Part shown: piece after piece, positions 24,793 to 33,805 of the stretch
Numbering within the stretch: the first letter of the stretch is position 1
Layout: each line of letters begins with the position of its first letter
Assembly (NCBI GenBank): GCA_003563385.1
Contig: PWRZ01000099.1
Span: forward strand, 1 to 38,176
Source: Syntrophomonadaceae bacterium
GTDB lineage: Bacteria; Bacillota; Dethiobacteria; DTU022; UBA8154
Direction: 5' to 3'
Length of the DNA stretch: 38,176 nucleotides
The notes under the pieces: generated by a model
What the model saw: only the letters and a program-made list of their open reading frames with translations
Told to the model about the DNA's origin: nothing
Databases searched by the model: none
Made by a program: the position numbers and the translations under genes

Positions 24793-25407
24793 TTACTTTC
24801 CCTTTCCATGCTCCAACACTGCAATTCGGTGTACAGGCAGGTCAAGAACACTTTGAATGGCTCGCACTATCTTTAGGCGGTTCGCGCTGCTTTCCGCCCC
24901 ACTGGCCACGACCAGAACCCCTTTGACCGTGGGTGGATCTTCCCTTAAGACAACAGGATGCTCTCCTCCACCACTCTCGCGCAGGACAACGTGTTCTTCC
25001 CTGTGGCTGTCTTCATAAATTTCCCTGCTCCCCCCCTCCCTGTCTGTTTCGATTGTCCGGCGCGTGCTTTCCTCCCGGTTCAGGGCCAGATGGTTTTCTT
25101 CGCCGGAGGTAAAATGAATGAATACCTGCACATGGCTTATCCCATCTATATGCTCAAGAACATCCTGTAATGAATTGCCCAGTTCACTTTCATACTTTTC
25201 GTATCCGGGTGGGGCGGTTTCCACGGCGTCCAAGTCATTCCTGTCAGCGCTGCTGCCGGGTATCCTTTTTAACGAAGAGGAAACCGTGCCCGCCAGCATT
25301 AATATTATTCCCAAAAATATCAGAAACAAAAGAGAATAACCCTTTTTTTTGCTGCCCTCCTGCATATTAAGCCCAATATTTTTTATTGTGTCCCAAAATT
25401 TTTTCAT
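24793..25407 (-). CDS. spoIIIAG: SpoIIIAG, stage III sporulation protein
   Basis: About 204 residues from the ATG at 25407, with AAGGAG eight nt upstream. A membrane segment (residues about 24-43) precedes a domain with VLVVASGAESSANRLKIVRAIQSVLDLPVHRIAVLEHG, related to secretion ring proteins. A Glu/Arg-rich stretch lies between. SpoIIIAG forms a ring in the mother-cell side of the sporulation channel. It starts five nt after spoIIIAF and its end overlaps the alternative start of spoIIIAH. Confidence 0.93.
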   Translation of the reverse strand: MKKFWDTIKNIGLNMQEGSKKKGYSLLFLIFLGIILMLAGTVSSSLKRIPGSSADRNDLDAVETAPPGYEKYESELGNSLQDVLEHIDGISHVQVFIHFTSGEENHLALNREESTRRTIETDREGGSREIYEDSHREEHVVLRESGGGEHPVVLREDPPTVKGVLVVASGAESSANRLKIVRAIQSVLDLPVHRIAVLEHGKGK

Positions 25408-25412
25408 TTCGT

Positions 25413-26102
25413 TCACTCCTTCAGGTAATCTACGCGCACTTTTGATAAGGGCAGCTCAAGCAGCGCGGCCAGGTGATTTTCAAGCTGTGCTGCTTTTTCG
25501 ATGCATTCACGGTCTTTGCAGGAGTCCGCCTTCCCATCACTGCCGCCGTGTTCCTCCCGGCCGTTGTCGCCGTCCAGGCTGACCGAAACTATTACTTCTT
25601 CTATAACTGGGCCGACCCCGGTGGAACTTTCAGCAGCCTCCTCTCCATTCCCGGCCACATCCCTGACAAGGGCGTTTATCTTTTCCAGTGAACCAAAGCG
25701 CGGGCTTTCAGGGTCTTCCTCTACCGACAATTCCAAGCTGACGAGCTCGTAATCATGGTGCAGCAGCTCTTTTTCAATAAAGGTGTATAAACGGGAGCGA
25801 TATTCCTCCAGGGCAGCCCCGGTGCTGTGCTCGCTGATTTCCTTACCCCGCCCCAGGATTAAGGCCAGCTCCCTGCCGTCCGCTTCAGCTTCGAAGCCCG
25901 ACAAGAATGCCGGTTCCTCCCAGTACGGCGCTATTTGCATGATCTTTTGCACGGGAGAGAGAAGGACAAGTATCAAAAGTATACCTGTTACCATGCGCAG
26001 GTAACGCCTGAAAACGCCGTAAGGAAGTAACATCTCCAGCACCACGGCCAGGAATATGATAATGACCAGGTGCTCTACAAGTTCACCGATCACAGCGATC
26101 AT
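25413..26102 (-). CDS. spoIIIAF: SpoIIIAF, stage III sporulation protein
   Basis: About 229 residues. Two membrane segments (residues about 7-27 and 33-52) with YLRMVTGILLILVLLSPVQKI between, then an acidic extracytoplasmic part that ends in LENHLAALLELPLSKVRVDYLKE, a ring-building-like motif similar to the end of SpoIIIAG. It is part of the SpoIIIA channel of the mother cell. Confidence 0.92.
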   Translation of the reverse strand: MIAVIGELVEHLVIIIFLAVVLEMLLPYGVFRRYLRMVTGILLILVLLSPVQKIMQIAPYWEEPAFLSGFEAEADGRELALILGRGKEISEHSTGAALEEYRSRLYTFIEKELLHHDYELVSLELSVEEDPESPRFGSLEKINALVRDVAGNGEEAAESSTGVGPVIEEVIVSVSLDGDNGREEHGGSDGKADSCKDRECIEKAAQLENHLAALLELPLSKVRVDYLKE

Positions 26103-26124
26103 TTAAATTCACCCCGCATATCGA

Positions 26125-27321
26125 TCAGCGCAGCATAACAGCAGCATTGCTGGCCCCTATAATAATGGCTATGCCGATAAAAAAAGCCAGCCCCACCGTA
26201 ACTACTGCAGCAAAAATCATAATCAGGCAGTTGCCCATTGTGTAGAGGGCATCTCCCAGGGAATCTTCCCCGAGAGGCTGAACCAGTGCCCCGGCCAGCT
26301 TGTATATCACTACCAGTGAGAGCAGCTTGATAAGGGGAAACACAACCATGAATGCGAGAATGGCAAGCCCTGCTATGGTTGCGCTGTTTTTGACCAGCAG
26401 CGAATACCCGAGGACGGTTTCCACGGCGTCAGAAAGCATCTTCCCTACCACCGGAATGAAAGCCCCGGTCATAAACCGTGCTGTTTTAAGTGTGAGAGCG
26501 TCACCAATACCGCCGGCCACCCCTTTCACGGCGGTAAGGCCCACAAAAAGGGTTAACATTAACCCAAGCATCCAGGTGCTGACCTCTTTAAAAAGTCCTG
26601 CCAGACGGTTGATCTTCAGGTGCGGTGAAAAGTGGTCCAGCAGGTAAAGAACGGTGGCGAAAAAGATAAATGGGAAAATGACGTTGCGTACCAGGGAAGC
26701 CATCAGGTTAACAGAAAAAATAATCAAGGGGTGAAAAAGGCTTACAGAAGTAACATGCCCCATGGATGCCATTAAAGTAAGCAGCACGGGCAGCAGGGAG
26801 AGCATGTAGGTGACCATGTTTTCAACCGCGTTCCTGCCGATCTCCACCGCTATTGTGAAGCTGCTCAGGGCCAGCCCCAGTAAAACCAAAAAGGTAACAG
26901 CCTCCGCCAGCCTGGAAACATCCTCACCCGCAAAGTTGCCCCTCAGCGCCTTTAGCAGTGATGAAGCCACAGACAGGAGAATTAACTGGCCCATCAGCCT
27001 TAAGTTTCCTACTATTTCTCCGAAGAAAAACTTTAGAAGCCCCGCTGCTATTTCTTTTACTCCCGGTATAAACCCCTCTTCTTTCATTTCCCATATATCG
27101 CTAAAGTCCCAGGAGGGCATAAAATCACCGAATTCTTCCTCCATTTCCCGCCAGTACTCCTCCACCTGCTTCCATTCTTTAACAAACACGGAATTCTCCC
27201 CGCCGACGTGGTGGTACTCTTCCGCCGCAAAAGCAGTGTTCCAGCAGAACAGCGTCGCCACAAGGGCTGCCGGTAAAAATATAAATACTCTGCCTGTCCA
27301 TGGAACATTTATAAGGTTCAA
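26125..27321 (-). CDS. spoIIIAE: SpoIIIAE, stage III sporulation protein
   Basis: About 398 residues. A signal peptide ending in TAFAAEEY is followed by several hydrophobic segments from about residue 105 to the end, which fits the polytopic SpoIIIAE. The TTG start has GGAG and GGG in front at a usable distance. It is the largest membrane protein of the operon and is thought to be a core of the channel. It lies between spoIIIAD and spoIIIAF. Confidence 0.94.
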   Translation of the reverse strand: MNLINVPWTGRVFIFLPAALVATLFCWNTAFAAEEYHHVGGENSVFVKEWKQVEEYWREMEEEFGDFMPSWDFSDIWEMKEEGFIPGVKEIAAGLLKFFFGEIVGNLRLMGQLILLSVASSLLKALRGNFAGEDVSRLAEAVTFLVLLGLALSSFTIAVEIGRNAVENMVTYMLSLLPVLLTLMASMGHVTSVSLFHPLIIFSVNLMASLVRNVIFPFIFFATVLYLLDHFSPHLKINRLAGLFKEVSTWMLGLMLTLFVGLTAVKGVAGGIGDALTLKTARFMTGAFIPVVGKMLSDAVETVLGYSLLVKNSATIAGLAILAFMVVFPLIKLLSLVVIYKLAGALVQPLGEDSLGDALYTMGNCLIMIFAAVVTVGLAFFIGIAIIIGASNAAVMLR

Positions 27322-27345
27322 ACCCTGCTCCCCCCGCCCCGCGGT

Positions 27346-27732
27346 TCAAGGCATAAAACCGAGAATGCTTTCCAGCACCGCTATTATTACCGGCACGGCC
27401 ATAACCAGGATAATAAGCTTGCCGGCAAACTCTATCTTGCCGGCTATGCTGCCTTCACCGGCATCCCTGCAGATCTGGGCGCCGAATTCTGACAGGTAGG
27501 CCACCCCGATAACCCTGAAAAGTATTTTCAAAAAAACTGTGTTCATGCCCGCATCAACGGCCAGCTCTGTTATTACATCGACGATCATTCCCAGGTAGCC
27601 GAACACAAATACTACTATAACAACCCCTGCAGCGAGGGAAAGCAGCTGAGCTATTTCCGGTCGATTCTGGCGTATAAAGAGCACAAAAATGGCCGCAACA
27701 ACGCCAAAAGCAACCACCGGCACTATCTCCAT
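27346..27732 (-). CDS. spoIIIAD: SpoIIIAD, stage III sporulation protein
   Basis: About 128 residues with four hydrophobic stretches and the family motif LKILFRVIGVAYLSEFGAQICRDAGEGSIAGKIEFAGKLIIL. The ATG at 27732 has AGG nine nt upstream; a TTG at 27738 is also in frame. It lies between spoIIIAC and spoIIIAE. Confidence 0.93.
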   Translation of the reverse strand: MEIVPVVAFGVVAAIFVLFIRQNRPEIAQLLSLAAGVVIVVFVFGYLGMIVDVITELAVDAGMNTVFLKILFRVIGVAYLSEFGAQICRDAGEGSIAGKIEFAGKLIILVMAVPVIIAVLESILGFMP

Positions 27733-27752
27733 GCCCAAACACCTGCTTGATA

Positions 27753-27956
27753 TTACAAATTAAATATTACCCTGATGTTGTTGAACAGGTCTGCCACCAG
27801 CTGCAGGACCAGCAGCAGTACTACCACCACCCCCACAAGTGTGAGCATCTGTGCCTGTTCCTCTTTGCCGGCTTGTTTAAGGACAATGTTCAGTATAGAT
27901 ATAAAAATGCCAATTCCGGCGATCTGGAAAATGAGATCAACCCTGAGCACATCCAT
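27753..27956 (-). CDS. spoIIIAC: SpoIIIAC, stage III sporulation protein
   Basis: About 67 residues with two membrane segments, beginning MDVLRVDLIFQIAGIGI, very like the B. subtilis protein (68 residues). The ATG at 27956 has GGGG seven nt upstream; an ATG at 27962 would add two residues. Confidence 0.93.
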   Translation of the reverse strand: MDVLRVDLIFQIAGIGIFISILNIVLKQAGKEEQAQMLTLVGVVVVLLLVLQLVADLFNNIRVIFNL

Positions 27957-27977
27957 TGCCATGCCCCTTTCTCCGCG

Positions 27978-28499
27978 TTAAAACAGAAAAATGACCACTG
28001 TAATTCCACCCATTAAGCCAAGGTATCTCCAAATTTTGCCGTTTTTGGCTTGCTCTTCCCGCGCTTCTGCAAGGGCCTGTCTCAATGATTCCTGCATTAA
28101 AGCGACCTGGGCCAGCTGGCCCTTTTTATCGCCCTTCCCCCAGACCTTACCGAAGCGCTCCAGAAGATGAAGGTCTTTTTTCATGTATTCCATTTCTAAG
28201 AAATTCTTCTTCAGGGCCTTCATCCAGCATTCACGGGCACTCAGTCCTCTGTTCAGCTTCATATACTGCGCCGTCTCCAGGAAGAGGCTGCCGGCGGGGT
28301 CATTCATTCTTTTCCCCAGGTTAAGGAAGGCTTCCGGAAGCGGTGTAAGGCCGTGCCCAATTTCGGACTGGAGCATTTCCAGGGACATTAACAGCTCTTC
28401 CAGGCAGCGCACGCGCTGCCGAAATGCTGCTGAAACGTTGTTCCCATACAAATATGCAGCTGTAATTATTAAAATGGCACCGCTCAGTTTAAGGTACAT
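27978..28499 (-). CDS. spoIIIAB: SpoIIIAB, stage III sporulation protein
   Basis: About 173 residues: an N-terminal hydrophobic segment (residues about 5-20), a long helical cytoplasmic part with LEELLMSLEMLQSEIGHGLTPLPEAF, and a C-terminal membrane segment (about 158-173). This resembles type II/IV secretion platform (GspF-like) helices. It starts 10 bp after the spoIIIAA stop; GGAG touches the ATG, so coupling to spoIIIAA is likely. Confidence 0.93.
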   Translation of the reverse strand: MYLKLSGAILIITAAYLYGNNVSAAFRQRVRCLEELLMSLEMLQSEIGHGLTPLPEAFLNLGKRMNDPAGSLFLETAQYMKLNRGLSARECWMKALKKNFLEMEYMKKDLHLLERFGKVWGKGDKKGQLAQVALMQESLRQALAEAREEQAKNGKIWRYLGLMGGITVVIFLF

Positions 28500-28508
28500 C
28501 TCCGCCGG

Positions 28509-29504
28509 CTACTCCCATCCGCTGCGGGCAGAATAAAGTGGCAGCCCTTTTTCACCTTCCACGATCATCTCCAGCGTTCCCGGCCCTTTTTTATTACTTA
28601 GAAAAATCAATCTTTCGAAGTAATTCTTCTCCAGCAGGCAGCCCAGTATGGGCCGGCGGCATATCTCCTCCAGGCTGCTCCCGTGGGCGGAGGCGATTAT
28701 CACCACGCCGGCGTTAATAATCTCCTCAATGGCGCCGGCATCTTCTTCTCTCCCGATCTCGTCAGTTATGATCACCTGTGGAGACATGGACCTCAACAGC
28801 ATCATTATCCCTTCCGCCTTGGGGCATGAATCAAGCACGTCGGTACGAAAACCGATATCCAGTTGGGGAACGCCCTGGTAACATCCTGCTATCTCGGAGC
28901 GCTCATCGACAATGCCCACTTTTTTTCCCCTCTGCCCCACAACACCCACACCGCTGCTGATCAGTAGTGCCAGGTCCCTTAACAGGGTCGTTTTACCACC
29001 TTGCGGCGGCGATACAATAAGGGTATTTAAAATATTTCCGCTACGCCTGTCTACAAGAAAAGGGAGCACTTTGGTGCCGGCGCCCTTGACCTGCCTGGCA
29101 ACACGAAAATTAATGAAACTGATATCGGTTATAGTTTTAATTTTTCCCCCTTCTACAACCGCCCTTCCGGCCAGGCCGACGCGGTGACCGCCCGGGATGG
29201 TCAGGTAGCCCTGCCTGAGCTCATCTTCATAAGCATACAGTGAATAGCCGCTTATCAGCTCAACAGTTTTTTCGATGTCCTCCCCGCTGGCGGGCCGGGC
29301 GTCTTCTATACGGGAAACCACCCCTTTACTGGATAGGTACGCTTCTCCACCGGCCCAGTATACTGTAAGGGGCCTGGAGTGCCTGATCCGTATTTCCTCC
29401 AACCTGGACAGCAGCTCCACGGGCAGCGCTTCGATAATACGGCTGATACCTGGTGCCAGGAAAGGGCAGATCTGTTCCATAACAATATTCGGGTTAAACG
29501 CCAC
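28509..29504 (-). CDS. spoIIIAA: SpoIIIAA, stage III sporulation ATPase
   Basis: About 331 residues from the GTG at 29504, chosen because AAGGTGA lies seven nt upstream; an open frame reaches 29594 without a ribosome binding site. Walker A is SPPQGGKTTLLRDLA; then GIVDERSEIAGCYQG, VIITDEIGREEDAGAIEEIINAG (Walker B) and ASAHGSSLEEI. It is the secretion-type ATPase that powers the SpoIIIA channel and is first in the operon. It lies just downstream of a terminator. Confidence 0.95.
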   Translation of the reverse strand: MAFNPNIVMEQICPFLAPGISRIIEALPVELLSRLEEIRIRHSRPLTVYWAGGEAYLSSKGVVSRIEDARPASGEDIEKTVELISGYSLYAYEDELRQGYLTIPGGHRVGLAGRAVVEGGKIKTITDISFINFRVARQVKGAGTKVLPFLVDRRSGNILNTLIVSPPQGGKTTLLRDLALLISSGVGVVGQRGKKVGIVDERSEIAGCYQGVPQLDIGFRTDVLDSCPKAEGIMMLLRSMSPQVIITDEIGREEDAGAIEEIINAGVVIIASAHGSSLEEICRRPILGCLLEKNYFERLIFLSNKKGPGTLEMIVEGEKGLPLYSARSGWE

Positions 29505-29604
29505 AAACAGCTCACCTTCCATTATTTGAAATACCGTTGCCCGCCTTTTAGAAAATACTATTTTAAAAAATGCCCTTTTATGCAGGGGCTGCATTCTTTT
29601 TTAC

Positions 29605-29639
29605 AAAAAGAAACTCCCGGCCAAACCCATGGCCGGGAG
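29605..29639 (-). terminator. Intrinsic terminator before spoIIIAA
   Basis: Minus strand CTCCCGGCC (29639-29631), loop of 8, GGCCGGGAG (29622-29614), then TTTCTTTTT. A perfect 9-bp GC-rich stem. It ends the transcript that comes from efp and the acidic zinc-ribbon gene; the spoIIIA promoter must lie after it, within about 100 bp of the GTG, and I could not identify it. Confidence 0.85.
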
Positions 29640-29762
29640 CATGTTATAAAACAATGTATTATTTTTCCAGGGCCTGACCTGGACGAGCCAGAACCGGGAA
29701 ACTGTATTCTTGCCAAAATTAGGCAAGGCTTTCGCAAGACTTTACGGATAAGAATCTAATTA

Positions 29763-30239
29763 CTACTCCTTATCGCCTTCCTGTTCTTCTTCCCTGCCCC
29801 CTTCTTCATCAAGGCATTCAATTTCATCTTCCCAGTCTTCATCATTTATAAATACAACTCTGCCGCAGCTGGGACAGAGGACCTCCAGGGATTCTTCATT
29901 TTCGAGAATATCCTCGTCAATGGGCACTTCCTGGCGGCACTCCGGGCACTCCACCGTAAAACTGACATCATATTCATCGTCAAGATCGTCATCATATTCA
30001 TCGATCTCTTCATCTTCGGAAATAATATCGTTTTCGAGCTCGGTAAGATCTTCATCGACAGCCTCAACATACGAAAACAGTTCCTCGTAGTCTTCCTTTA
30101 AGTTATCGAGCGAATCGACAATATCATCCAGGATAGCAATAATCTGACGGATCACTTTGCCTTCCTTGGTATCATCGTTAAGGCCCAGTCCTTCAGCCAG
30201 TCCCCGCAGGTAACCCAGTCTGGAATGCAGATCTTCCAT
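29763..30239 (-). CDS. Acidic CD1247-type protein with zinc ribbon
   Basis: About 158 residues. The N-terminal helical part (MEDLHSRLGYLRGLAEGLG) is followed by a very acidic linker, then a zinc-ribbon-like CPEC...CPSC near residues 97-125, and an acidic tail ending EEEQEGDKE. This resembles the CD1247 N-terminal domain proteins of Clostridia; function is unknown. The ATG at 30239 is chosen because GGGG lies 9-10 nt upstream; an in-frame start at 30278 would add 13 residues. It lies between efp and spoIIIAA, a frequent position for such proteins. Confidence 0.8.
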   Translation of the reverse strand: MEDLHSRLGYLRGLAEGLGLNDDTKEGKVIRQIIAILDDIVDSLDNLKEDYEELFSYVEAVDEDLTELENDIISEDEEIDEYDDDLDDEYDVSFTVECPECRQEVPIDEDILENEESLEVLCPSCGRVVFINDEDWEDEIECLDEEGGREEEQEGDKE

Positions 30240-30333
30240 CAATAAAAACCCCTTTCTATTATTTAATTCCGGTTTCAACAGCTATGGAACGGCAGCTTAA
30301 GGTAAGGTGCTGCCTCTTGTTCTAAATTGTAAA

Positions 30334-30891
30334 CTAGACGCGCTCCAGGTAGGCACCTGAACGTGTATCGATCCTTAAGACATCTCCTTCGTTAATAAAA
30401 AGCGGCACCTGCACAACAAGCCCCGTTTCCAGCCTGGCCGGTTTGCTCCCTCCTGCAGCGGTGTCTCCCTTGAACCCGGGGTCGGTTTCAACAACCCTGA
30501 GCTCCACAGAGTGGGGCAGCTCTATTCCAATGCTTTCCCCCTTGAAGAACAGCACGTATATTTTCATGTTTTCCTTTAAATACTTTAAGTTGTCCCCCAG
30601 CTGCTTGGCACTGAGGAAAATCTGCTCATAGTTTTCCGTATCCATAAAAATATATTCTTCCCCACTTTGATAAAGGTATTCCATTTCTTTTCTCTCCACC
30701 ATGGCCCGGGGGACTTTTTCACCCGCTCGAAAAGTCTTTTCCGCAATAGCACCGGTGCGCATGTTCTTTAACCGCGAACGGACAAACGCCGCACCCTTGC
30801 CCGGCTTGACATGCTGGAACTCGATAATGATATAGACCTCTCCCTCCAGCTCGATAGTTAAGCCGGTATGAAAATCATTGGTAGAAATCAT
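30334..30891 (-). CDS. efp: Elongation factor P
   Basis: About 185 residues from the ATG at 30891. It helps the ribosome through polyproline stretches. Three OB-like domains are implied by [21 protein letters not shown] with the tip residue Lys32, by [22 protein letters not shown], and by [21 protein letters not shown] with the C-terminal [23 protein letters not shown]. The open frame extends upstream into pepP, but this start agrees with the family. Gene order pepP-efp is standard. Confidence 0.96.
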   Translation of the reverse strand: MISTNDFHTGLTIELEGEVYIIIEFQHVKPGKGAAFVRSRLKNMRTGAIAEKTFRAGEKVPRAMVERKEMEYLYQSGEEYIFMDTENYEQIFLSAKQLGDNLKYLKENMKIYVLFFKGESIGIELPHSVELRVVETDPGFKGDTAAGGSKPARLETGLVVQVPLFINEGDVLRIDTRSGAYLERV

Positions 30892-30919
30892 TCCATCAAT
30901 CACTCCCCCCGGTAAAAGT

Positions 30920-32017
30920 TCAACCAACCTCAAAATATTTTTCCACGGCAGTAATAATCCTGGGGCCACCGGGAGTTAAAACGACAAGGTCCTCAATTCT
31001 TACTCCTCCCCACCCCTCCAGGTAAATACCCGGTTCCACCGTAAAAACCATACCTTCCTGCAGGGTTCCTTTTCCCCTCGGCGACAGGGTCGGAAGCTCG
31101 TGTACCTCTATGCCCACCCCGTGACCGAGGCCGTGGCCGAAGCAGCTTCCATAACCTCTCTTTTGCAGGTAATTGCGCACAAGCGCGTCAACAGAGGAAC
31201 ACTCCACACCGCTTTTCAGGCTGCCGATGCCCAACTGCTGGGCCTCAAGCACCAGGTCAAATATCTCCTGCTGCTTTTGGGAGGGGCTCCCCAAAACAAA
31301 AGTCCTGCTAACATCGGAGCTGTAGCCTCCATAAACAGCCCCGCAGTCAATGGTGACCAGCTCACCTTCATTAATGAGCTTCCCTGTGGCGACGCCGTGA
31401 GGGAGAGAAGAACGGACCCCGGAAGCGACGATAATATCGAAAGGCAGCCGTTCCGAGCCCCCCCTGCGCAGGCGGTACTCCAGCTCGCTTGCTACCTCCA
31501 GCTCCGTCATTCCAGGCTTCAGCAGGGAAACCGTCTGCCGCAGGGCTTCATCAGCTGCAGCGGCAGCACTTTTTATTAATTCAATTTCGGAATCTTCCTT
31601 TAATGCCCTTAATTCTTCAAAAAAATTGTGAAGAGGCAGCAGCTCGACCGCAGCGGCAGTCAGGCGTATCTTTTCTTGAAGCTGGTTATACTCTCTCAGC
31701 GTGATATGAGCTTCTTCCAGGTAAAGGGTTTTTAGGCCCTTCTTTTTAAGAAAAGCGGCTGCGCTCTCATAATCATTGCTGCCTGTCACCCTGACAACTT
31801 CAAAAAAACGGGCCTGCTCCTCGGCCTGCTGCAGGTAGCGGAAATCGGTGTATAAAAAAGCTTCTTCCAGCGTCAACAGGATAAAACCGCTGCTCCCGCT
31901 AAAACCGCTTAAGTAAAATACATTGGCATTGTGGGTAACCAGGACTGCTTCTATGCCCTCATCGGTCATCTTACGGCGGGCTTTAGTCAACCTTGATTCC
32001 ATTTCAAAACTGGTCAA
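30920..32017 (-). CDS. pepP: Xaa-Pro aminopeptidase (M24B family)
   Basis: About 365 residues: an N-terminal creatinase-like domain (residues 1-130) and a catalytic pita-bread domain with metal ligands in [20 protein letters not shown] (two Asp), [14 protein letters not shown] (His), [20 protein letters not shown] (Glu, Glu). It removes N-terminal residues before proline. The TTG start overlaps the aroQ stop by 4 bp, so coupling is likely. The precise substrate (pepP or pepQ type) is not certain. Confidence 0.93.
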   Translation of the reverse strand: MTSFEMESRLTKARRKMTDEGIEAVLVTHNANVFYLSGFSGSSGFILLTLEEAFLYTDFRYLQQAEEQARFFEVVRVTGSNDYESAAAFLKKKGLKTLYLEEAHITLREYNQLQEKIRLTAAAVELLPLHNFFEELRALKEDSEIELIKSAAAAADEALRQTVSLLKPGMTELEVASELEYRLRRGGSERLPFDIIVASGVRSSLPHGVATGKLINEGELVTIDCGAVYGGYSSDVSRTFVLGSPSQKQQEIFDLVLEAQQLGIGSLKSGVECSSVDALVRNYLQKRGYGSCFGHGLGHGVGIEVHELPTLSPRGKGTLQEGMVFTVEPGIYLEGWGGVRIEDLVVLTPGGPRIITAVEKYFEVG

Positions 32018-32469
32018 CTCTTCTCAACTGCCGGGGCTGCCAGTGACTGCAGGGCCAGTATATAACTGAGGGGGCCGAAGCCGCTAACCTGTCCCCAAAC
32101 AACGGGAGCAATGACGGAGCGGTGGCGGAATTCTTCCCGGGCATATATATTGGAGAGGTGCACCTCTACAGAAGGAATACTCACCGCCGACAGGGCATCC
32201 CTTAAGGCAATACTGTAGTGGGTCAGCGCACCGGCGTTGATGATTATGCCCCGGTACCTGCCCGGAGCGGTATGAATGAGATCTACCAGCCTGCCCTCGC
32301 TGTTAGATTGATAGCACTCTACCTTAAGCCCGTTCTTCCGGGCCTCCACGGCAATCATCTCGTTTATCCGCTCCAGGGTAACATCCCCGTATATTTCTTT
32401 CTCCCTGCTTCCCAGCAGGTTAAGGTTGGGCCCGTGCAGCACCAGTATCGTTTTGCTTTCCGTCTCCAT
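32014..32469 (-). CDS. aroQ: 3-dehydroquinate dehydratase, type II
   Basis: About 151 residues, complete. It converts 3-dehydroquinate to 3-dehydroshikimate. Motifs: VLHGPNLNLLGSREKEIYG with the catalytic Tyr, INAGALTHYSIALRDAL, and VEVHLSNIYAREEFRHRSV with the active-site His. It lies 177 bp from aroK; aroB and other shikimate genes are not present between them. Confidence 0.96.
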   Translation of the reverse strand: METESKTILVLHGPNLNLLGSREKEIYGDVTLERINEMIAVEARKNGLKVECYQSNSEGRLVDLIHTAPGRYRGIIINAGALTHYSIALRDALSAVSIPSVEVHLSNIYAREEFRHRSVIAPVVWGQVSGFGPLSYILALQSLAAPAVEKS

Positions 32470-32646
32470 ACAGATTACCTCGTTTTGTCAGGTATTTATA
32501 CTATTCCCCCAATCAATTTCTAAATTCAACCCCTGCAGGGAAATTCCTGCTAATTAATTAAAATTAACCACGACATCTTCACAGCCGGTGCCTTCGCCAT
32601 TTTGGGGAGCGCTTTTTAAGTAAATGCTTGCCGCAATGCACGCCGT
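32470..32646. other. Gap between aroK and aroQ
   Basis: No gene and no convincing promoter are seen in these 177 bp. There is only a short palindrome CCCTGCAGGG within a GCAGG/CCTGC hairpin at about 32532-32551. Confidence 0.4.
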
Positions 32647-33222
32647 CTATTGACCCTGTGAGGAGCTCAGGGCATCGATTATAGAGCGGGCAGCCTTTTC
32701 AGGAGATACAGATGCATCAATACAGATATCGGCCCGGCGGTAGTAAGGGAGCCTTTTATTTAACAGCTCCGCAATTTTGCCCCGGGGGTTGTCGCCCTCC
32801 AGGAGAGGCCTGTTCGTGCATCCCTGCAGGCGGCGGTATACTTCCTCCGCGCTGATATCCAGGTAAACTATGATACCGTGCTTCCTCAATGACTGAACAT
32901 TACTTTCTCTTAAAACGGCCCCTCCACCGGTGGCAATAACACACGTCCCCGGCGGTTCGCTGCCCAGCTGTTCAATTATTTCGGCCTCCTTCTCACGGAA
33001 ATAATCCTCACCGCGCTCCCTGAAAATATCACTTATGCTCATACCGGTGACGGCACAAATTATTTCGTCTGAATCCAGGAATTTTACCTTCAACATCCGC
33101 GACAGCAGTTGGCCTACAGTTGTCTTTCCCGAGCCCATAAAACCGGTCAGGACAATATTTTTATGCGGATTGACCGGGGCCCCGGGGAGGCCTTTTTGCC
33201 CGTTTGCTTTTTCCGCTGTCAT
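32647..33222 (-). CDS. aroK: Shikimate kinase
   Basis: About 191 residues. It phosphorylates shikimate. Motifs: Walker A GFMGSGKTT, the shikimate-binding DSDEIICAVTGMSISDIFRERGEDYFREKE, ATGGGAVLRE, and the lid TNRPLLEGDNP. The N-terminus has about 20 extra residues (AEKANGQKGLPGAPVNPHKN) before the usual start. It follows the pilin cluster, a common place for aroK in Clostridia. Confidence 0.95.
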   Translation of the reverse strand: MTAEKANGQKGLPGAPVNPHKNIVLTGFMGSGKTTVGQLLSRMLKVKFLDSDEIICAVTGMSISDIFRERGEDYFREKEAEIIEQLGSEPPGTCVIATGGGAVLRESNVQSLRKHGIIVYLDISAEEVYRRLQGCTNRPLLEGDNPRGKIAELLNKRLPYYRRADICIDASVSPEKAARSIIDALSSSQGQ

Positions 33223-33271
33223 TTTAACTCACCCTCAATTCACCCTCAGGTTTGCTATAATTATACCGGGA

Positions 33272-33805
33272 TCACCAGTGCGCGGGGGGGTCCCTGGAGA
33301 CCCTCACCCTTCCGGTAACCGGCGTCACAATAACGTAGCGCTTTTCCGCACTGCCGGACTGCAGTATAACGGTACCCCCGCTGCTGGGCCTGCCCAGCCT
33401 GTTAAAATGAACGTACGGTACGTTGTCCTGAAGCGGAAAGGTGGTCAACCCCTTAAAGCGGATCTCCTCCGGCAGCTCTATGCACCTGTTCCCCTCTTCC
33501 AGGCTTAAGCTGTAGCAGTCATTGTATATATAGAATACCGCTTTTTGAGTATTTGCGGTACTGATCGCCTCCTGGCGCAGCAGCCTGATATTCCCGGCCA
33601 TTACCCTCGCAGCCGATTCAAGGCTCCAGCGGGAAAGGGGCGGCATCTGCCAGGCAATCAGCGCAGTTAAAAGAGCCAGGATGGAAATGTAGACAAGAAG
33701 CTCGATCAGTGTCAGGCCGCAGCGGCAGGATCTTTTTTTACAGCCCTTCGCCCCCTGCCCACGAGTACCATGACATTGTCCCTGGGACAGCCGGGAAAAC
33801 TTCAT
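33272..33805 (-). CDS. GspH/FimT-like minor pseudopilin
   Basis: About 177 residues from the ATG at 33805, with GGAGG 9 nt upstream. A 30-residue leader precedes a prepilin cleavage site, CRCG|LTLIELLVYISILALLTALIAW, followed by a GspH/FimT-type domain. The start lies within the end of the preceding PilX-like gene (68-bp overlap). It is one of the minor components of the pilus or pseudopilus. Confidence 0.85.
   Translation of the reverse strand: MKFSRLSQGQCHGTRGQGAKGCKKRSCRCGLTLIELLVYISILALLTALIAWQMPPLSRWSLESAARVMAGNIRLLRQEAISTANTQKAVFYIYNDCYSLSLEEGNRCIELPEEIRFKGLTTFPLQDNVPYVHFNRLGRPSSGGTVILQSGSAEKRYVIVTPVTGRVRVSRDPPAHW

Noticed and set aside
29640-29760. Sigma-E promoter for spoIIIAA upstream of the terminator
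   Set aside because: An ATACATT-like -10 is present but no matching -35, and the terminator would block it.
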